Shown here piece by piece: positions 22,413 to 31,525 of a stretch of DNA of 46,830 bases. Under the pieces are notes generated by a model. The model saw only the letters and a program-made list of their open reading frames with translations. It was not told the origin of the DNA and searched no databases. Source of the DNA: Gracilaria vermiculophylla. Its lineage: Eukaryota; Rhodophyta; Florideophyceae; Gracilariales; Gracilariaceae. The translations under genes and the position numbers were made by a program. Location: the NCBI GenBank assembly GCA_019155205.2, contig JAHNZQ020000004.1, positions 1,599,337-1,646,166 on the forward strand, in the 5' to 3' direction. Every line of letters begins with the position of its first letter. Within the stretch, counting starts at the first letter, position 1.

Positions 22413-23720
22413 TTAGGAAATCGTGGCGGTGAATTCGGCTGATTTCGCATAGCATTTGCGTAGCGCGGAGCATGGTAACCAGACTGCGTCGGAGTCTCGA
22501 TCTGTGGTAAAGTGCGTGAGGTAGCGGACACAGCGAGTGTTACGACATTTCTCCAGAACCAGGTCTTCTTCTTTCTTGACTACACCATCATAGTTCATGA
22601 CGATGGTGATGGGGCCGGAACGGTCGCAGTAGAATTTGCGGACCTTGGATATGTGATAAACATCGTGTGTTCGACGCATTGTAGGCGATAGTTCCAGGCA
22701 ATGGGATACCGAGCCAATGACTTCCAAAACGCGTAATGGGCCTAGGAACCGTGAGTGCCATTTTTTTAACAGGTTAGCCCGTCTTGCGGACGAGATTCGG
22801 ACGGCGCGGACCAAGACGACGTCGTTGACTGATAGTTGTAGGTTGGAACGCTTTTTTTCAGCATAGTGCTTCTGGCGCGCAATCTCCTCTGGAAGATTAT
22901 CGCGGGCGAGAGCCGACAGTTCGTCGCGGTGCGCGGTGTAGTCAACAGCATCGGATGAATGTGGTACGTTAAGCGCACGGATCGCCGGAGAAGGTGGATT
23001 ATAGCCTGAACTGAACACGAATGGTGTGAGTCTGGTGCGTACGTATCGGGAGGAGTTATATTCGAACTCCAGCTTTGATAGGGCCACGTGCCAGTCGGTT
23101 GCGGTGGCCTGGACAGTGAGACGGAGTGTTACCGACAGGGTTTGGATAAGATTTTCGGACTTTCCATGTGTCTCGGGGTGGTCTGCTGAGAATACCTCCG
23201 AATTGATGCCCGAGAGGCGCGTGAGGGAGCGCCGGAACTGTGAGGCTATCTTCTGATCTCGGTCAGAGACGTGGGTACGAGGGATCCCATACTTTGAGAA
23301 CATGTGGGTGTCGAATAGTCCCAATGTCTCCTTTGCGGAGGACGATTTCGTGGCGGGGAAAAAAAGTACTCGCTTTGACAGTTTGTCGACGATGAGGAAG
23401 ATTGTTTTCCGTCCGGCGGCACTCCTTGGGAGCTCCGCCAGAGAGTCGACTGTAACTGTCACCGAGCACCAAGCTGAGATGGGTAGGAACTGTAGTTCAC
23501 CTTTTGGAGTAGATTTTGGCATTTTTCTGGACTGAAATTGGCGGCATTTGCGGGTGAAATTGAATATGGCCCTGCATATTTGAGACAAATAAGCGAAGTG
23601 CGAAGTCTTGCAGTACGTCTTATACGCACGTAGGGGGCCAATGCTTTTTAAATGTGCGATGAGCTATCTACAGAGGCTCTCGGTGGTGATGTAGAGAAAT
23701 CTTGGCGATGTTCCTGTCCC
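22413..23720 (-). pseudogene. Element E integrase with chromodomain-like C-terminus
   Basis: The integrase of E is the best preserved gene of this element: 23588-22413 is open for 391 codons. Only the end of the zinc-binding region is readable (NFTRKCRQFQ). The core shows the first Asp in VTVTVDSLAELPRS, the second in HVSDRDQKIAS, and the catalytic Glu in HGKSENLIQTL, so the D,D,E set is complete. After the core comes the SH3-like part (VNDVVLVRA to FLGPLRVLEV), then RRTHDVYHISKVRKF. A chromodomain-like end (EEDLVLEKCRNTR, then YLTHFTTD and AVWLP) marks a chromovirus. Its first residues lie in a region with stops (23590-23720), so the pol polyprotein cannot run through. It reads as intact from the core onward, with the stop at 22413. 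Confidence 0.9.
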
Positions 23721-23749
23721 ATAAATGATGCTTTCCGTTATCTGAAAGT

Positions 23750-24300
23750 TCATAGGACATTGGGAGCTCGGCGATGTGTCAGTGTCTGGTGAGAGCAACG
23801 ACTTGGCTGGTTCATCGATCTCGCAAGCAGCTCAGATGCGGGTTTATATTTCCACCAACTAGGCCTTAAGAGCGCACGGATGCTGTGGTTCGCGATCTGG
23901 GCGGCGGCTAAGGGCATCTGGTGCAATATGTTTTGCTCCCACGATTTGCTTGATGTCGAATGAAAACTCCTGGATCTCATCGAGCCAGCGACACTGTTAT
24001 CCAGAGAGTTTGTGCTTCGTCTGGAGATAGTTGGTCGGGTAGTGATCCGTTCGGAGCGAAAAGTTGCGGCTTCGGAGTGACAGAATCCATGCGCGCACGG
24101 CGATTATGGCTGCAAAGAGATCTTGATCTCCCGTATCCCAATTGTTCTCTGTCGGAGAGAGGCGGTGGGAAAAAAAAGGCGACCGATTTTTCGTTCTGCA
24201 AGAGTGTCGCACCGACGGCAAATTGGGAGGCATCGGTGGCAAGTACGAATGGCTGGGTGGGGTTGGCTTGAGCCACCACAAGGGCTGAGGTGAGTGCGTC
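23750..24300 (-). pseudogene. Element E RNase H, decayed
   Basis: RNase H would digest the RNA template during cDNA synthesis. The start is clear: PFVLATDASQFAVGATLLQ (plus about 24195-24255), with the first catalytic Asp in ATDAS. The end is the typical HIAPDALSRR (plus 23903-23930), just before the integrase. In between the frame shifts at least twice, and parts are readable only in alternating frames. Placement between YLDD-type RT and integrase fits Ty3/Gypsy order. Confidence 0.85.
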
Positions 24301-24429
24301 TTTCAGCTTTCTAAAACTTTCTTCTTAATCCGTGCCCCAAGAGAAGTTGTGGATGCGTAGCTGGACCGAGATATGACGCACGATAGGTGCGTATCCCTTG
24401 ATAAAATGACGGTAGAAGATGGCCAGTTC

Positions 24430-25617
24430 CACTAATTGCTGCACCTACCGAACGTTGCGTGGCGTGGACAGGTTGCGAACGGCATTAGTGAGGTGCTTTT
24501 GTGTGTCGCCGCTCTTCTCGGACACAAAAGAACCGAGAAAGTTCTCTTCTCTCGCGCCGCATGCACATTTGATGCGTTTCGCAAATGAGTGGCTTGCGCG
24601 GAGTGCGTCGAATACCGTGTGCAAATGTGTCTCGTGTTCCTCGACGGTTCGACTGTATACCAGGATGTCGTCGAGATAGAGCACCAGGCTCCATTCGTTA
24701 AGGGAGAGAAGGGCGGACGCCATGAGTCCCGAGAATGGAGGTGGAGCTCGAGGGAGCCTGTAGCACAAGACACGCCATTCGAAGGAACCAAATTGGGTCG
24801 AATAACAGTTTTATGACAATCCTTTTTCCGTATTCTTATTTGATGTTAGGCACTTACTTTATCAATCTCGGAAAAGTATAGCGCGCCTACCACCTAGCCT
24901 GGAGCTTCATAGCTGTTCGGGAGAGCCGTGGAATCTAGAATCGTGATTAGATTTAGCCCGCGATATTCACACACCATGGAGGGCTCCCCATACCTCTTTT
25001 TGACGAAGAATACGGGTGCTTCGTAACGGAGAAGTGGAGGGGCGGATGAGGCCTTTACGAAGGAGGTGGTCCAGGGTGACGCGCAGCAGTGTAAGTTTAT
25101 TTGCGCAGAGGCGTATGACTGGCCGAACCGGTGTGGGCTCGTCTTTTTTAAGGTTGATCTCGAAATCGAAGTCTCTTTTTGGCCGGAGCGTGTCCGGGAA
25201 GACTTTCCAGAAGATGTCGTGATTATCTTCGACGAGACCTGAGAGCTCCGGGTAGCAGGGCATAGACGAGTTGGGTTGGAGGCCAATGGAGAAGAGCTCG
25301 CACTCCCGTTTCCGTGTACGTCGGCGGAGGCGCTTAAACGAGATCGTCGGAATGATCTTGGATATGGCCCGCGGGACAGAAGTTGGCTGCCTGCGGGGAA
25401 GTACGCGGAACTGAAAGCCATCATTGCGCTTGATTTTGATGGCGTACGGTTCTGAATCGACAGCGGGGAGTGTGTTGCGGATCCACTGACGCCCGACCGT
25501 GATCAATAGTAGGGCGTCGATGGTTTTCCACATATGTTTCACATATGCTGTGATTTCGGCCCGCGGCTTATCCGGTTGAATGAAAGTCCTCGTAATAGAC
25601 TTCATCAGGACGATAGG
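24430..25617 (-). pseudogene. Element E reverse transcriptase, decayed
   Basis: Reverse transcriptase domain of E. The N-terminal part (25240-25040) has PELSGLVEDNHDIFWKVFP, KDEPTPVRPVIRL and the block KGLIRPSTSPLR. The next segment lies in another frame (25010-24920: APVFFVKKRYGEPSMVCEYR). The palm shows EWRVLCYRLPRAPPPFS and the catalytic box LYLDDILVYS (plus 24661-24690). Several frameshifts and a TGA/TAA cluster around 24840-24900 destroy the frame. The upstream part, 25617-25300, is the protease-RT linker. It joins in frame to sequence on the far side of the nested TRIM (CDSSIVLMKS) when the TRIM and one flank copy are removed, which proves the insertion order. Confidence 0.88.
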
Positions 25618-25697
25618 TGTTTGAAAAACAGATGAGATCTTTGCGCTATACTCTCTTGTGACACAGGGCGCACAGTTCATCATTTGAACTATCAACA
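25618..25697 (-). repeat. 3' LTR of TRIM
   Basis: 80 bp, the partner of 25849-25928. It is preceded in the sense direction by GAGGGGGCG (plus 25698-25706), a fitting polypurine tract. Confidence 0.85.
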
Positions 25698-25833
25698 CGC
25701 CCCCTCGCACTGTACTTCCTTACAAAACGAGACCTCAAGCTTACAGTAACCACTTTTGACCACTGCTGTACACACGTACAATCTCTCAGGGTCAGGTCAT
25801 TTCTGGGAATGGAACCCAGGATCCTAGCGTTTA

Positions 25834-25848
25834 GCTGGGTCCATAACC
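25834..25848 (-). promoter_or_regulatory. TRIM primer binding site (internal initiator tRNA-Met type)
   Basis: The sense strand reads GGTTATGGACCCAGC directly after the 5' LTR. It agrees at 14 of 15 positions with the complement of the anticodon-arm region of eukaryotic initiator tRNA-Met (GGTTATGGGCCCAGC), the half-tRNA primer known from Drosophila copia. The same type of site is used by element F. Confidence 0.75.
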
Positions 25849-25928
25849 AGTTAGAAAAACAGATGAGCTATTTGCGCTACACTCTCTTGTGACACATGGC
25901 GCACAGTTCACCATTTGAACTATCAACA
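25849..25928 (-). repeat. 5' LTR of TRIM
   Basis: 80 bp. In the sense direction it begins TGTTGATAGTTCAAATGG. It is nearly identical to 25618-25697 and 28516-28594. Confidence 0.87.
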
Positions 25929-26275
25929 ATAGAGCTATCGCAGAGTTCAGTTCGGGCCAATGGCGACAAGCACAAGGGGAGTTGGCATAGCCAGGTGGTG
26001 GCAGAAGAGAGGAAAGCGTGGGGTGCTACGGGGTCGAGATGGAGGAGGACGACTCTGTGGCCATACAGGGTGCCATCATACAGCATCAAACGAATGAGAT
26101 CCACGTGTAATGGCGAGAGGATAAGTGGGAGAGGAGAAGATTTGGCGGAAGTTGGTGTGGGGGCCGCATTAACGCGCGGCGCCCCTAGGTTTTTGACGGC
26201 TGTGGCCTTAGACGGTTCGAGAAGGTGGTCTGCCGACATGGGTGGTTCGTGTCGCTTTAAGGGTTTTATCCACAA
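25929..26275 (-). pseudogene. Element E protease region, degenerate
   Basis: This segment lies between gag and RT of E, where the aspartic protease belongs. The readable part includes LYDGTLYGHRVVLL and then LDPVAPHAFLSS, which looks like the protease active-site strand with the Asp-Ser/Thr-Gly-Ala set altered (D-P-V-A). If so, the catalytic site is mutated in this copy. The frame runs into the TRIM and resumes in RT on the other side. Identification rests on position and the A-FLS pattern after the presumed Asp, so it is moderate. Confidence 0.55.
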
Positions 26276-26341
26276 TGCATGCGTCGGACGTGGGCGCGGT
26301 ATATTTGAAGCGAAAGACCAGTTGGGGCAAAGGAATACAGG

Positions 26342-26638
26342 TGAAATAAACTGAAATGATCACTTTTATTTCTGAATAATCCCCTCCGTTGAGTTCTTAT
26401 GCCGCTACATGGCATCTTGGACCTCTTATATAGAGAATCATACCCCCTGTAAATGGTGGCATAATCATATATACCAAATATACTAGCTAGAGGCTTTCCA
26501 TCTGCGCTAAACTCTTCTTAGAAACTTTTAGATGCGCTACAGCAATGCAATTAAAAACATAAATGCCACGCTAAATATGCCTTGCTGGCATGCATCCAGA
26601 ACAGACTAGAATAATTTGGACAAATCTAGATTATTACA
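26342..26638 (-). repeat. Candidate solo LTR (or similar insertion) inside element E gag
   Basis: An AT-rich block that interrupts the GC-richer gag-pol of E. In the sense (minus) direction it starts TGTAATAATCTAG, has a TATA-like CTATATAAG (plus about 26428-26437) and AATAAA near its end, and ends in CA, the layout of an LTR. There is no second copy in the window and no clean target duplication (flanks CATAT and CCTGT agree at 3 of 5). A different small insertion cannot be excluded. Confidence 0.45.
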
Positions 26639-26659
26639 ATATGCGGACCTGAATCTCCT

Positions 26660-27670
26660 TCTTCGTGTCCGCGGGTCCTCAAGTGGCCGCGTTTGGTTCC
26701 TTGTTCACCTTCGACGGATCAGAGAGGGTAGACTGCACCGAGCCACTGCCATTTGTGTTGGTAGTGCGGCGAGAGTAGCGATTATTCCGAGGGCGACTCT
26801 ATGCGCTCTGGAAATTGTGGTTGAGGTCTGTATGGCACCATTTGTCCGCGGTGTGCAAGGTCGAGACGACGCTGAGGGCTTCATTGAGGTCCGGCGGGAA
26901 AGCATTGGGGTACGTTCCGAGAGTTTCCATCTATATTCTGTAAAGAGTGACAGTTGGAGTTTGCTGTAAAATCCGGAAAAAGGTGCCTTGCATCTCTCGA
27001 CGAGGTGGTTGAAGTGGTTAATGTGCTCTTCCATGGAGCCTCGAATTCGGAACTGGATGATTTGTATTTTAGCGTCCACTAGTTCGTTGGCCGGGAAGAA
27101 TGCATTTATGAGAACGTTTTCCACATACTGCAAGGTTTCAAATGACTTGCCTGGAAACACCGCTCGGTTGCTCAAACGATCAGCAGCCTTATGTAGTAGG
27201 CAGACGGCATTATGAAATTTCTGGGCGCGTGTTACTGCTGGGAGGAGGATCGTGACCTTGTGCACGCCGGACGGGATATCCCTGATGAAAATAGACGAGC
27301 TTTCTTCCGGTCGTGTGGGAAAGATAAGGTTGGACATGGATTTGACCGCGTGTGCGAGGTAGGCGCGGCTGCTGTGAGTCCCCTCTGGCGAGTTGATGAC
27401 GGCTTCTAGGGGCATTGAAAGCGCAACGGGCGGTGTCTAATCCGCATTCTTTCTTTCTTTGTCTGCGGTTGTTTCGTTTTCCAGCGGAACTATTTGATCC
27501 GCGACATGAGACTTCTCGTGCTTTGTTTTAGGTGTGACGAGGACCAAGGAGCCTAGCATCGGAGCGTTGGGATACACGCGTTTGTGAGGGAGTAAGTAGC
27601 TTTCTAACTTCTGGACTCGAGACTCAACTGTCCCCAGACGTTCCATGATGTGCTCATCCAACCCGCTCAT
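26660..27670 (-). pseudogene. Element E gag, decayed
   Basis: Structural gene of E. The N-terminal 77 codons (27670-27437) encode a short coiled-coil segment (HIMERLGTVESRVQKLESYL) and then a charged stretch. After a TAG, 27415-26705 is open for 236 codons and holds the capsid-like region. Its core resembles Retrotrans_gag proteins: FETLQYVENVLINAFFP and ELVDAKIQIIQFR, followed by GSMEEHINHFNHLVERC. These match the helices where Gypsy capsids have a conserved Arg/Gln-rich turn. The C-terminal part is Arg/Thr-rich but no intact zinc knuckle is seen; it may have been cut by the insertion at 26342-26638. One stop and at least one frameshift make this copy non-functional. Confidence 0.75.
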
Positions 27671-28146
27671 CTGCGTGGCCAGCGTTTCCGTTGAGCGCTG
27701 GTCGTTGCCCAGCGCGGAGAGTATAGCGGCGAGTGAGGGCTGGTCAGTGGCCTTTGTGCTTGTGGCGACGACTTGCCCGGTCTAATAGGGTGACTTGCGT
27801 AAGACGTGGGCAACTGCTGGTGAGAGGGAAGGCTAGACATCCGGCTGATTTGGGGAAGGGTTAGTTTCCGAACGAGATACGGTGGCGGTGCTCTACTCTA
27901 GAGTGAAAGCGGCTTCTGAGGCGGCGGCGGCTCGTGTGTGGGGTCCTGAGTGGACAGGCCCTGTCTGAGAAGGCGAGTGTCTGGGAGAGCGATGTGCACT
28001 CGCAGCAGCATAGACGCTGTGGAGGCTGGCGTCATGGCAGCTCATATCACGGAGCACGGCATATCGGTGGAAAAGATGGATGTAAGGGAAAGGATGAAGG
28101 TGTGAGGGTCACTGAGAGGTGGTGTAGGGGTGTTAATATTGAGCGA

Positions 28147-28401
28147 TGCTACATTGATTAACACAGAAGAACTGAGAAGACTCTGTCTCATCTCATTCTT
28201 ACGGAGAATTGGGCCGGTTCTCTTTTATCTGTCAGAATAACTAGCTGTTTCTCAATATACTAGCTGTTTCTAACCAACGTTCTTTTTTTATTTCACGGCG
28301 CATTTGTGCCTTGCCCTACCGTTTCTCTTTGTGGGTCAGCGTTTGGTGTATATATTGTGCCGGTGTTCATGAACCGCTCTCCACTATTTCTTATCGTTAC
28401 A
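28147..28401 (-). repeat. 5' LTR of element E
   Basis: Pairs with 22115-22381. The end on the right is TTATCGTTACA. The stretch 28239-28277 contains a short direct duplication of ACTAGCTGTTTCT that the other LTR lacks. The region 27671-28146 between this LTR and gag has no recognised gene. Confidence 0.75.
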
Positions 28402-28515
28402 AATATAATGTTGCTCCAATTATTTAATTCGATAGTCCCTTCTAAATTTGCGATCACACGGGGTCCATCGAAACAAGGACACTTCGGTCATTCCCTTCCG
28501 ACGAAGCACTAAGTG

Positions 28516-28594
28516 TGTTGATAGTTCAAATGGTGAACTGTGCGCCCTGTGTCACAAGAGAGTATAGCGCAAATAGCTCTTCTGTTTTCTAACA
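28516..28594 (+). repeat. Solo LTR of the TRIM family
   Basis: 79 bp in + orientation, beginning TGTTGATAGTTC and ending TTCTAACA, nearly identical to the LTRs at 25618-25928. Flanks AAGTG (28511-28515) and ACGTG (28595-28599) form a 5 bp target duplication with one change. It is the product of recombination between the two LTRs of an earlier insertion. Confidence 0.85.
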
Positions 28595-30249
28595 ACGTGG
28601 GTTCTTTCGATCGGACCTATCCTGCTCAGCTTTAGATAACCAGCTTTACAGGACTGTTGACCACCAACTAGATCCTATATAAGAATCGAAAAACTAGAGA
28701 CACAAGAAAGAGTATCAGAGTGAGATACTGCCGTGCAAACACACGAACAATGCATACATACAAAACATTTTAGATTTTTCCCAAAAAATAAGAAATCCGT
28801 GGGTCTGTGTTTGTCCAAAGCTCCAATTCGTGGAGTCGTTGAAAAAGGTTTTCATTCCTTTGACCTTCCGTTCACAATTATTTTCGTCTGCTTCGGCAAT
28901 TTCGTTTGCTATTAAATACAGTTTGGAGCCACTATTTGTGCTCTCGCTTTGGCACAGTTTTCGACACATTTTGCCGTGCAGATTTTGCATGTTGAACTAG
29001 AGGAGATGGTTTCGACAATCCAGTGCCGGGGGTATCTCTTTCCATCTATACCTTTGTCTCTATTTGGTTGCATTTTTTGTCTTCTCAATAACTTTGCCGT
29101 TGTGATCCACTACCAACTCGGAGTGTCCGGTTGAATCTCAGACACTCTCTATACGGCCATTACCTTGTGGTCCTGTTGGACATTGAGCTCTCCTATGACA
29201 GGAACCCAAGCCAAAAAGTACTTGTATGGAAACACAACACCAACTCAGTTTCTGCCCAGATTGATCTTCAGAAGAGCAGCCATAGGGTTCAGAGCAACGA
29301 TAAAGAAACCCCTGTGGAGAAATTTTCAATCACGCTTTTTACTCTGATGGTCACTTAATTCCCAGCAGTACCTGCTTTTCTTTTATTTTTTCCCACGACT
29401 TTCTCAGACGTGTCTTCACTGAGCAGCCGTATTGATCCAAACCCTAGTCGAGCGCTTTCATAAATCGCAGCGTGCAGATACTTTCTGTGATTCACAAAAT
29501 ACCTCATGTAGATTCAACAGACCTTTTCAATTCTTCGATGGTCTTGCGATAAGTTTCGGACTAGTTTCCTATCGTCGTAACACTACTTTACCTCCATTCC
29601 AGAGAGATTATGGTGACGCAGCCAATTTTGGATGACCAATAATTCTTCGAGCAACAGGCGCACCTTATGAATATGGAATATATGCTTGTACTAATGCCCC
29701 TGGAGAGGAACAAGCAACCACAAGGTTTGCACAGCACATATGATTCTGTTCTTCCGGATCTTGCCACTCCGTTTGCAGCTCCAGCTTCTACCGGTTATTT
29801 ATTTTTGTCCACGAATGCTCCTTCTGTGCATTGCACTCTAGCAACAATATTGTTTGGTTTACGTGACGATCGAACGCACATGTACGCCAACTATCACAAC
29901 ATGGCATAGACTGAACCAAAGATTTCAGCTTGTAATGATTTGATCCGCTAATATTTTAGATTTAGTGAGCTTTCTATCACTGATTCAGTGGTCCCGGGCC
30001 CGTAGGGCATTACTAAACCCAAGACAAGTGCCGGCACTATTCAGTATTTCTAATCTCGGGGTCTCTTTTATCTCTATGAGTGACATTTGTCTGCCTTTGT
30101 TAAGCTTTATTATTCCAGCCATCTGTCTTTCTGGCCGATTTTGGGCTCATGTGCGAGAAGCAGCCCTGACATCTTCTTTGGCATGACTGTTTTATAGGGA
30201 CGCAAAACGTCTTAAATTGTGGGCTCCGGATACTACAGCGCCTGTAATT
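28595..30249. other. 1.65 kb without a recognisable gene
   Basis: Short frames only (up to 91 codons), no domain, no repeat pair seen. It ends at the 5' LTR of element F. Confidence 0.5.
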
Positions 30250-30309
30250 TGTTGTAGAAGTATCTAGAAGCTTCTAGGAAGCAACTAGAAAATGCTAATA
30301 ACTAGAGAC

Positions 30310-30322
30310 TTCTAGAAGGTTC
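30310..30322 (+). promoter_or_regulatory. Perfect heat-shock element in F LTR
   Basis: TTCTAGAAGGTTC is an exact TTCnnGAAnnTTC, the three-unit binding site of heat-shock factor. Related partial sites lie at 30267-30279 (GAAGCTTCTAGGA) and 30374-30385 (GAAGTTCTAGAA). All lie about 30-140 bp upstream of the TATA box. The 3' LTR keeps the perfect site at 34721-34733. The regulatory role is inferred. Confidence 0.6.
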
Positions 30323-30409
30323 TATAGAAGAAATTATGTATAAGTATTTTATGCTTTATGATAGAAACTATTAGAAGTTCTAGAAGACTACAGAAAATTA
30401 TGAGAACAC

Positions 30410-30417
30410 TATATAAA
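30410..30417 (+). promoter_or_regulatory. TATA box of element F LTR
   Basis: TATATAAA, placed after the heat-shock-like cluster and about 115 bp before the LTR end, so transcription would start near 30440 and define R. Confidence 0.65.
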
Positions 30418-30533
30418 AAAGAATTGCAGACCAGGTTTGATGAATGATAGAAGTCAGGCCGAGTCATCTAGATAAAAAAACAGTGCGTTTACTCAAGTTT
30501 ATCCTAAGCTCTGTACTACACCTATTTACTATA

Positions 30534-30547
30534 GGTTATGGGCCCAG
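30534..30547 (+). promoter_or_regulatory. Primer binding site of element F (half initiator tRNA-Met)
   Basis: GGTTATGGGCCCAG equals the complement of nucleotides in the anticodon arm of eukaryotic initiator tRNA-Met, as in Drosophila copia, where a 5' half-tRNA primes. It starts immediately after the LTR. Confidence 0.88.
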
Positions 30548-30781
30548 ACTACGCCTAAGTCAAACTCGTCGTTAGGACAACAGCTTAGAAGTCGGCAGTG
30601 AACTTGAAATCCGAACAACATCGTCGAAGTTCGAGGATGTACGAAAAACAAAGAATCGTACAGTACAGAAATCAGAATTTCAAAAACCGTGCCATCAGAA
30701 TCGGGCAAAACCGTCAAAAACTGTAATCTAACGTACAGTACAGTACGCTGTGTCATTTCTCAAATAGAAATTCGTTAATTC

Positions 30782-31505
30782 ATGTCAACAAGAAACATGG
30801 ATATAGAAGAGAAAAGCACGTTCAAAATAGAGAAACTAAATGGAGATAATTATTTCTCTTGGAAATTTCGCATGACTAATTACCTTAAGAAGAAGGGGTA
30901 TTGAAAAGCTGTAGCAGAAGAGGAAAATAATGCTACTGCTCATGAAAAAGCATTGATAGATATTTGTTTATCAGTCGATGAAAATCAAATAGTTTATGTT
31001 GAGTCATGCCAAACCGGTGCAGAAGCCTGGAACGCCCTAGCAAAAGTGTGCGAAAATAAGGGTATGGCGAACAAAATGGACACGGAGGAGCTCTTTACGT
31101 CAAAAAGGCTTCCCGAGGGAGAATCAGCCAAACAACATATAGAAGAATTAAAACGTCTCAAAACAAAATTGAAACAGCTCGGGGTGGATAAAACAAAAGA
31201 AGAATATATTATGAGATTATTGCATAGATTACCAAAAAGCTATGAAAGTTTGGTTATTACATTGGAAAATATAGCTGAAAAGCTAAGCATTGAAAAAATC
31301 CACGCTAGAATTTTTCGTGAAGAGTCCAAACAAAAATCGTCTGCAAAGCAAGAAAAATCTGGAAGTCTCCTACAGGAAAAATTCAACAATCAAAAATAAA
31401 AATTTACCTATAACTGTCACTACTGTGGAAAGAAAGGGCACGAAATTGCGGACTATAGAAAACGCAAAAAGCATACGAAAAATTTTACACAGCCCAACAC
31501 GAGCA
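30782..31505 (+). pseudogene. Element F gag
   Basis: Ty1/copia gag (UBN2/Retrotran_gag_2 type) that would form the particle. ATG 30782 starts MSTRNMDIEEKSTF, then KLNGDNYFSWKFRM, the usual copia gag N-terminal pattern. Next come EAWNALAKVCENKG, a hinge, and EYIMRLLHRLPKSYESL, which matches the conserved LL-LP-SY block. A zinc knuckle follows near 31403-31445 (CHYCGKKGHEIADY), with the last Cys of CX2CX4HX4C changed to Tyr. Breaks: TGA 30902-30904 where Trp is expected, and a shift close to 31395 that separates the knuckle from the capsid. The rest is open, so only two or three mutations inactivate it. Confidence 0.88.
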
Positions 31506-31525
31506 ATACGTCCTCCGGAAAGTTT

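Larger units (their letters stand above)
25618..25928 (-). mobile_element. TRIM: 311 bp miniature LTR retrotransposon nested in element E pol
   Basis: A terminal-repeat retrotransposon in miniature with no coding capacity. It has 80 bp direct repeats at 25849-25928 (5' LTR) and 25618-25697 (3' LTR). Immediately after the 5' LTR is a primer site matching an internal stretch of initiator tRNA-Met, and just before the 3' LTR is the purine tract GAGGGGGCG. LTRs start TGTTGATAGTTC and end near C-A/T-AACA. Flanks ATAGG (25613-25617) and ATAGA (25929-25933) are a 5 bp target duplication with one change. Removing it restores the E reading frame. A solo LTR of the same family is at 28516-28594. It must be moved by enzymes of another element. 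Confidence 0.85.
22115..28401 (-). mobile_element. Element E: second Ty3/Gypsy chromovirus, with nested insertions
   Basis: About 6.3 kb on the minus strand, bounded by direct repeats 22115-22381 and 28147-28401. Sense order is gag (27670-26660), protease (near 26100), RT (25300-24430), RNase H (24280-23750), integrase and chromodomain (23720-22413). It belongs to a lineage different from elements A and B: much shorter LTRs, YLDD rather than YIDD, a canonical integrase Glu and no antisense gene. A 311 bp TRIM lies inside pol and a probable solo LTR inside gag, so E inserted before both. Edges of the LTRs are uncertain by tens of bases, no clear target duplication is seen and no standard primer site follows the 5' LTR. 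Confidence 0.85.
30250..30533 (+). repeat. 5' LTR of element F
   Basis: 284 bp, starting TGTTGTAGAAG and ending CTATTTACTATA directly before the primer site. It partners 34661-34944. U3 is full of TCTAGAAG-like motifs (see the heat-shock entry) and a TATA box follows. Confidence 0.9.

Noticed and set aside
25803..25849. tRNA-like T-arm CTGGG-TTCCATT-CCCAG next to CCA, as a tRNA gene or SINE
   Set aside because: No acceptor or D arm can be folded. The CCA side is the TRIM primer binding site, and the LTR context explains the sequence better.
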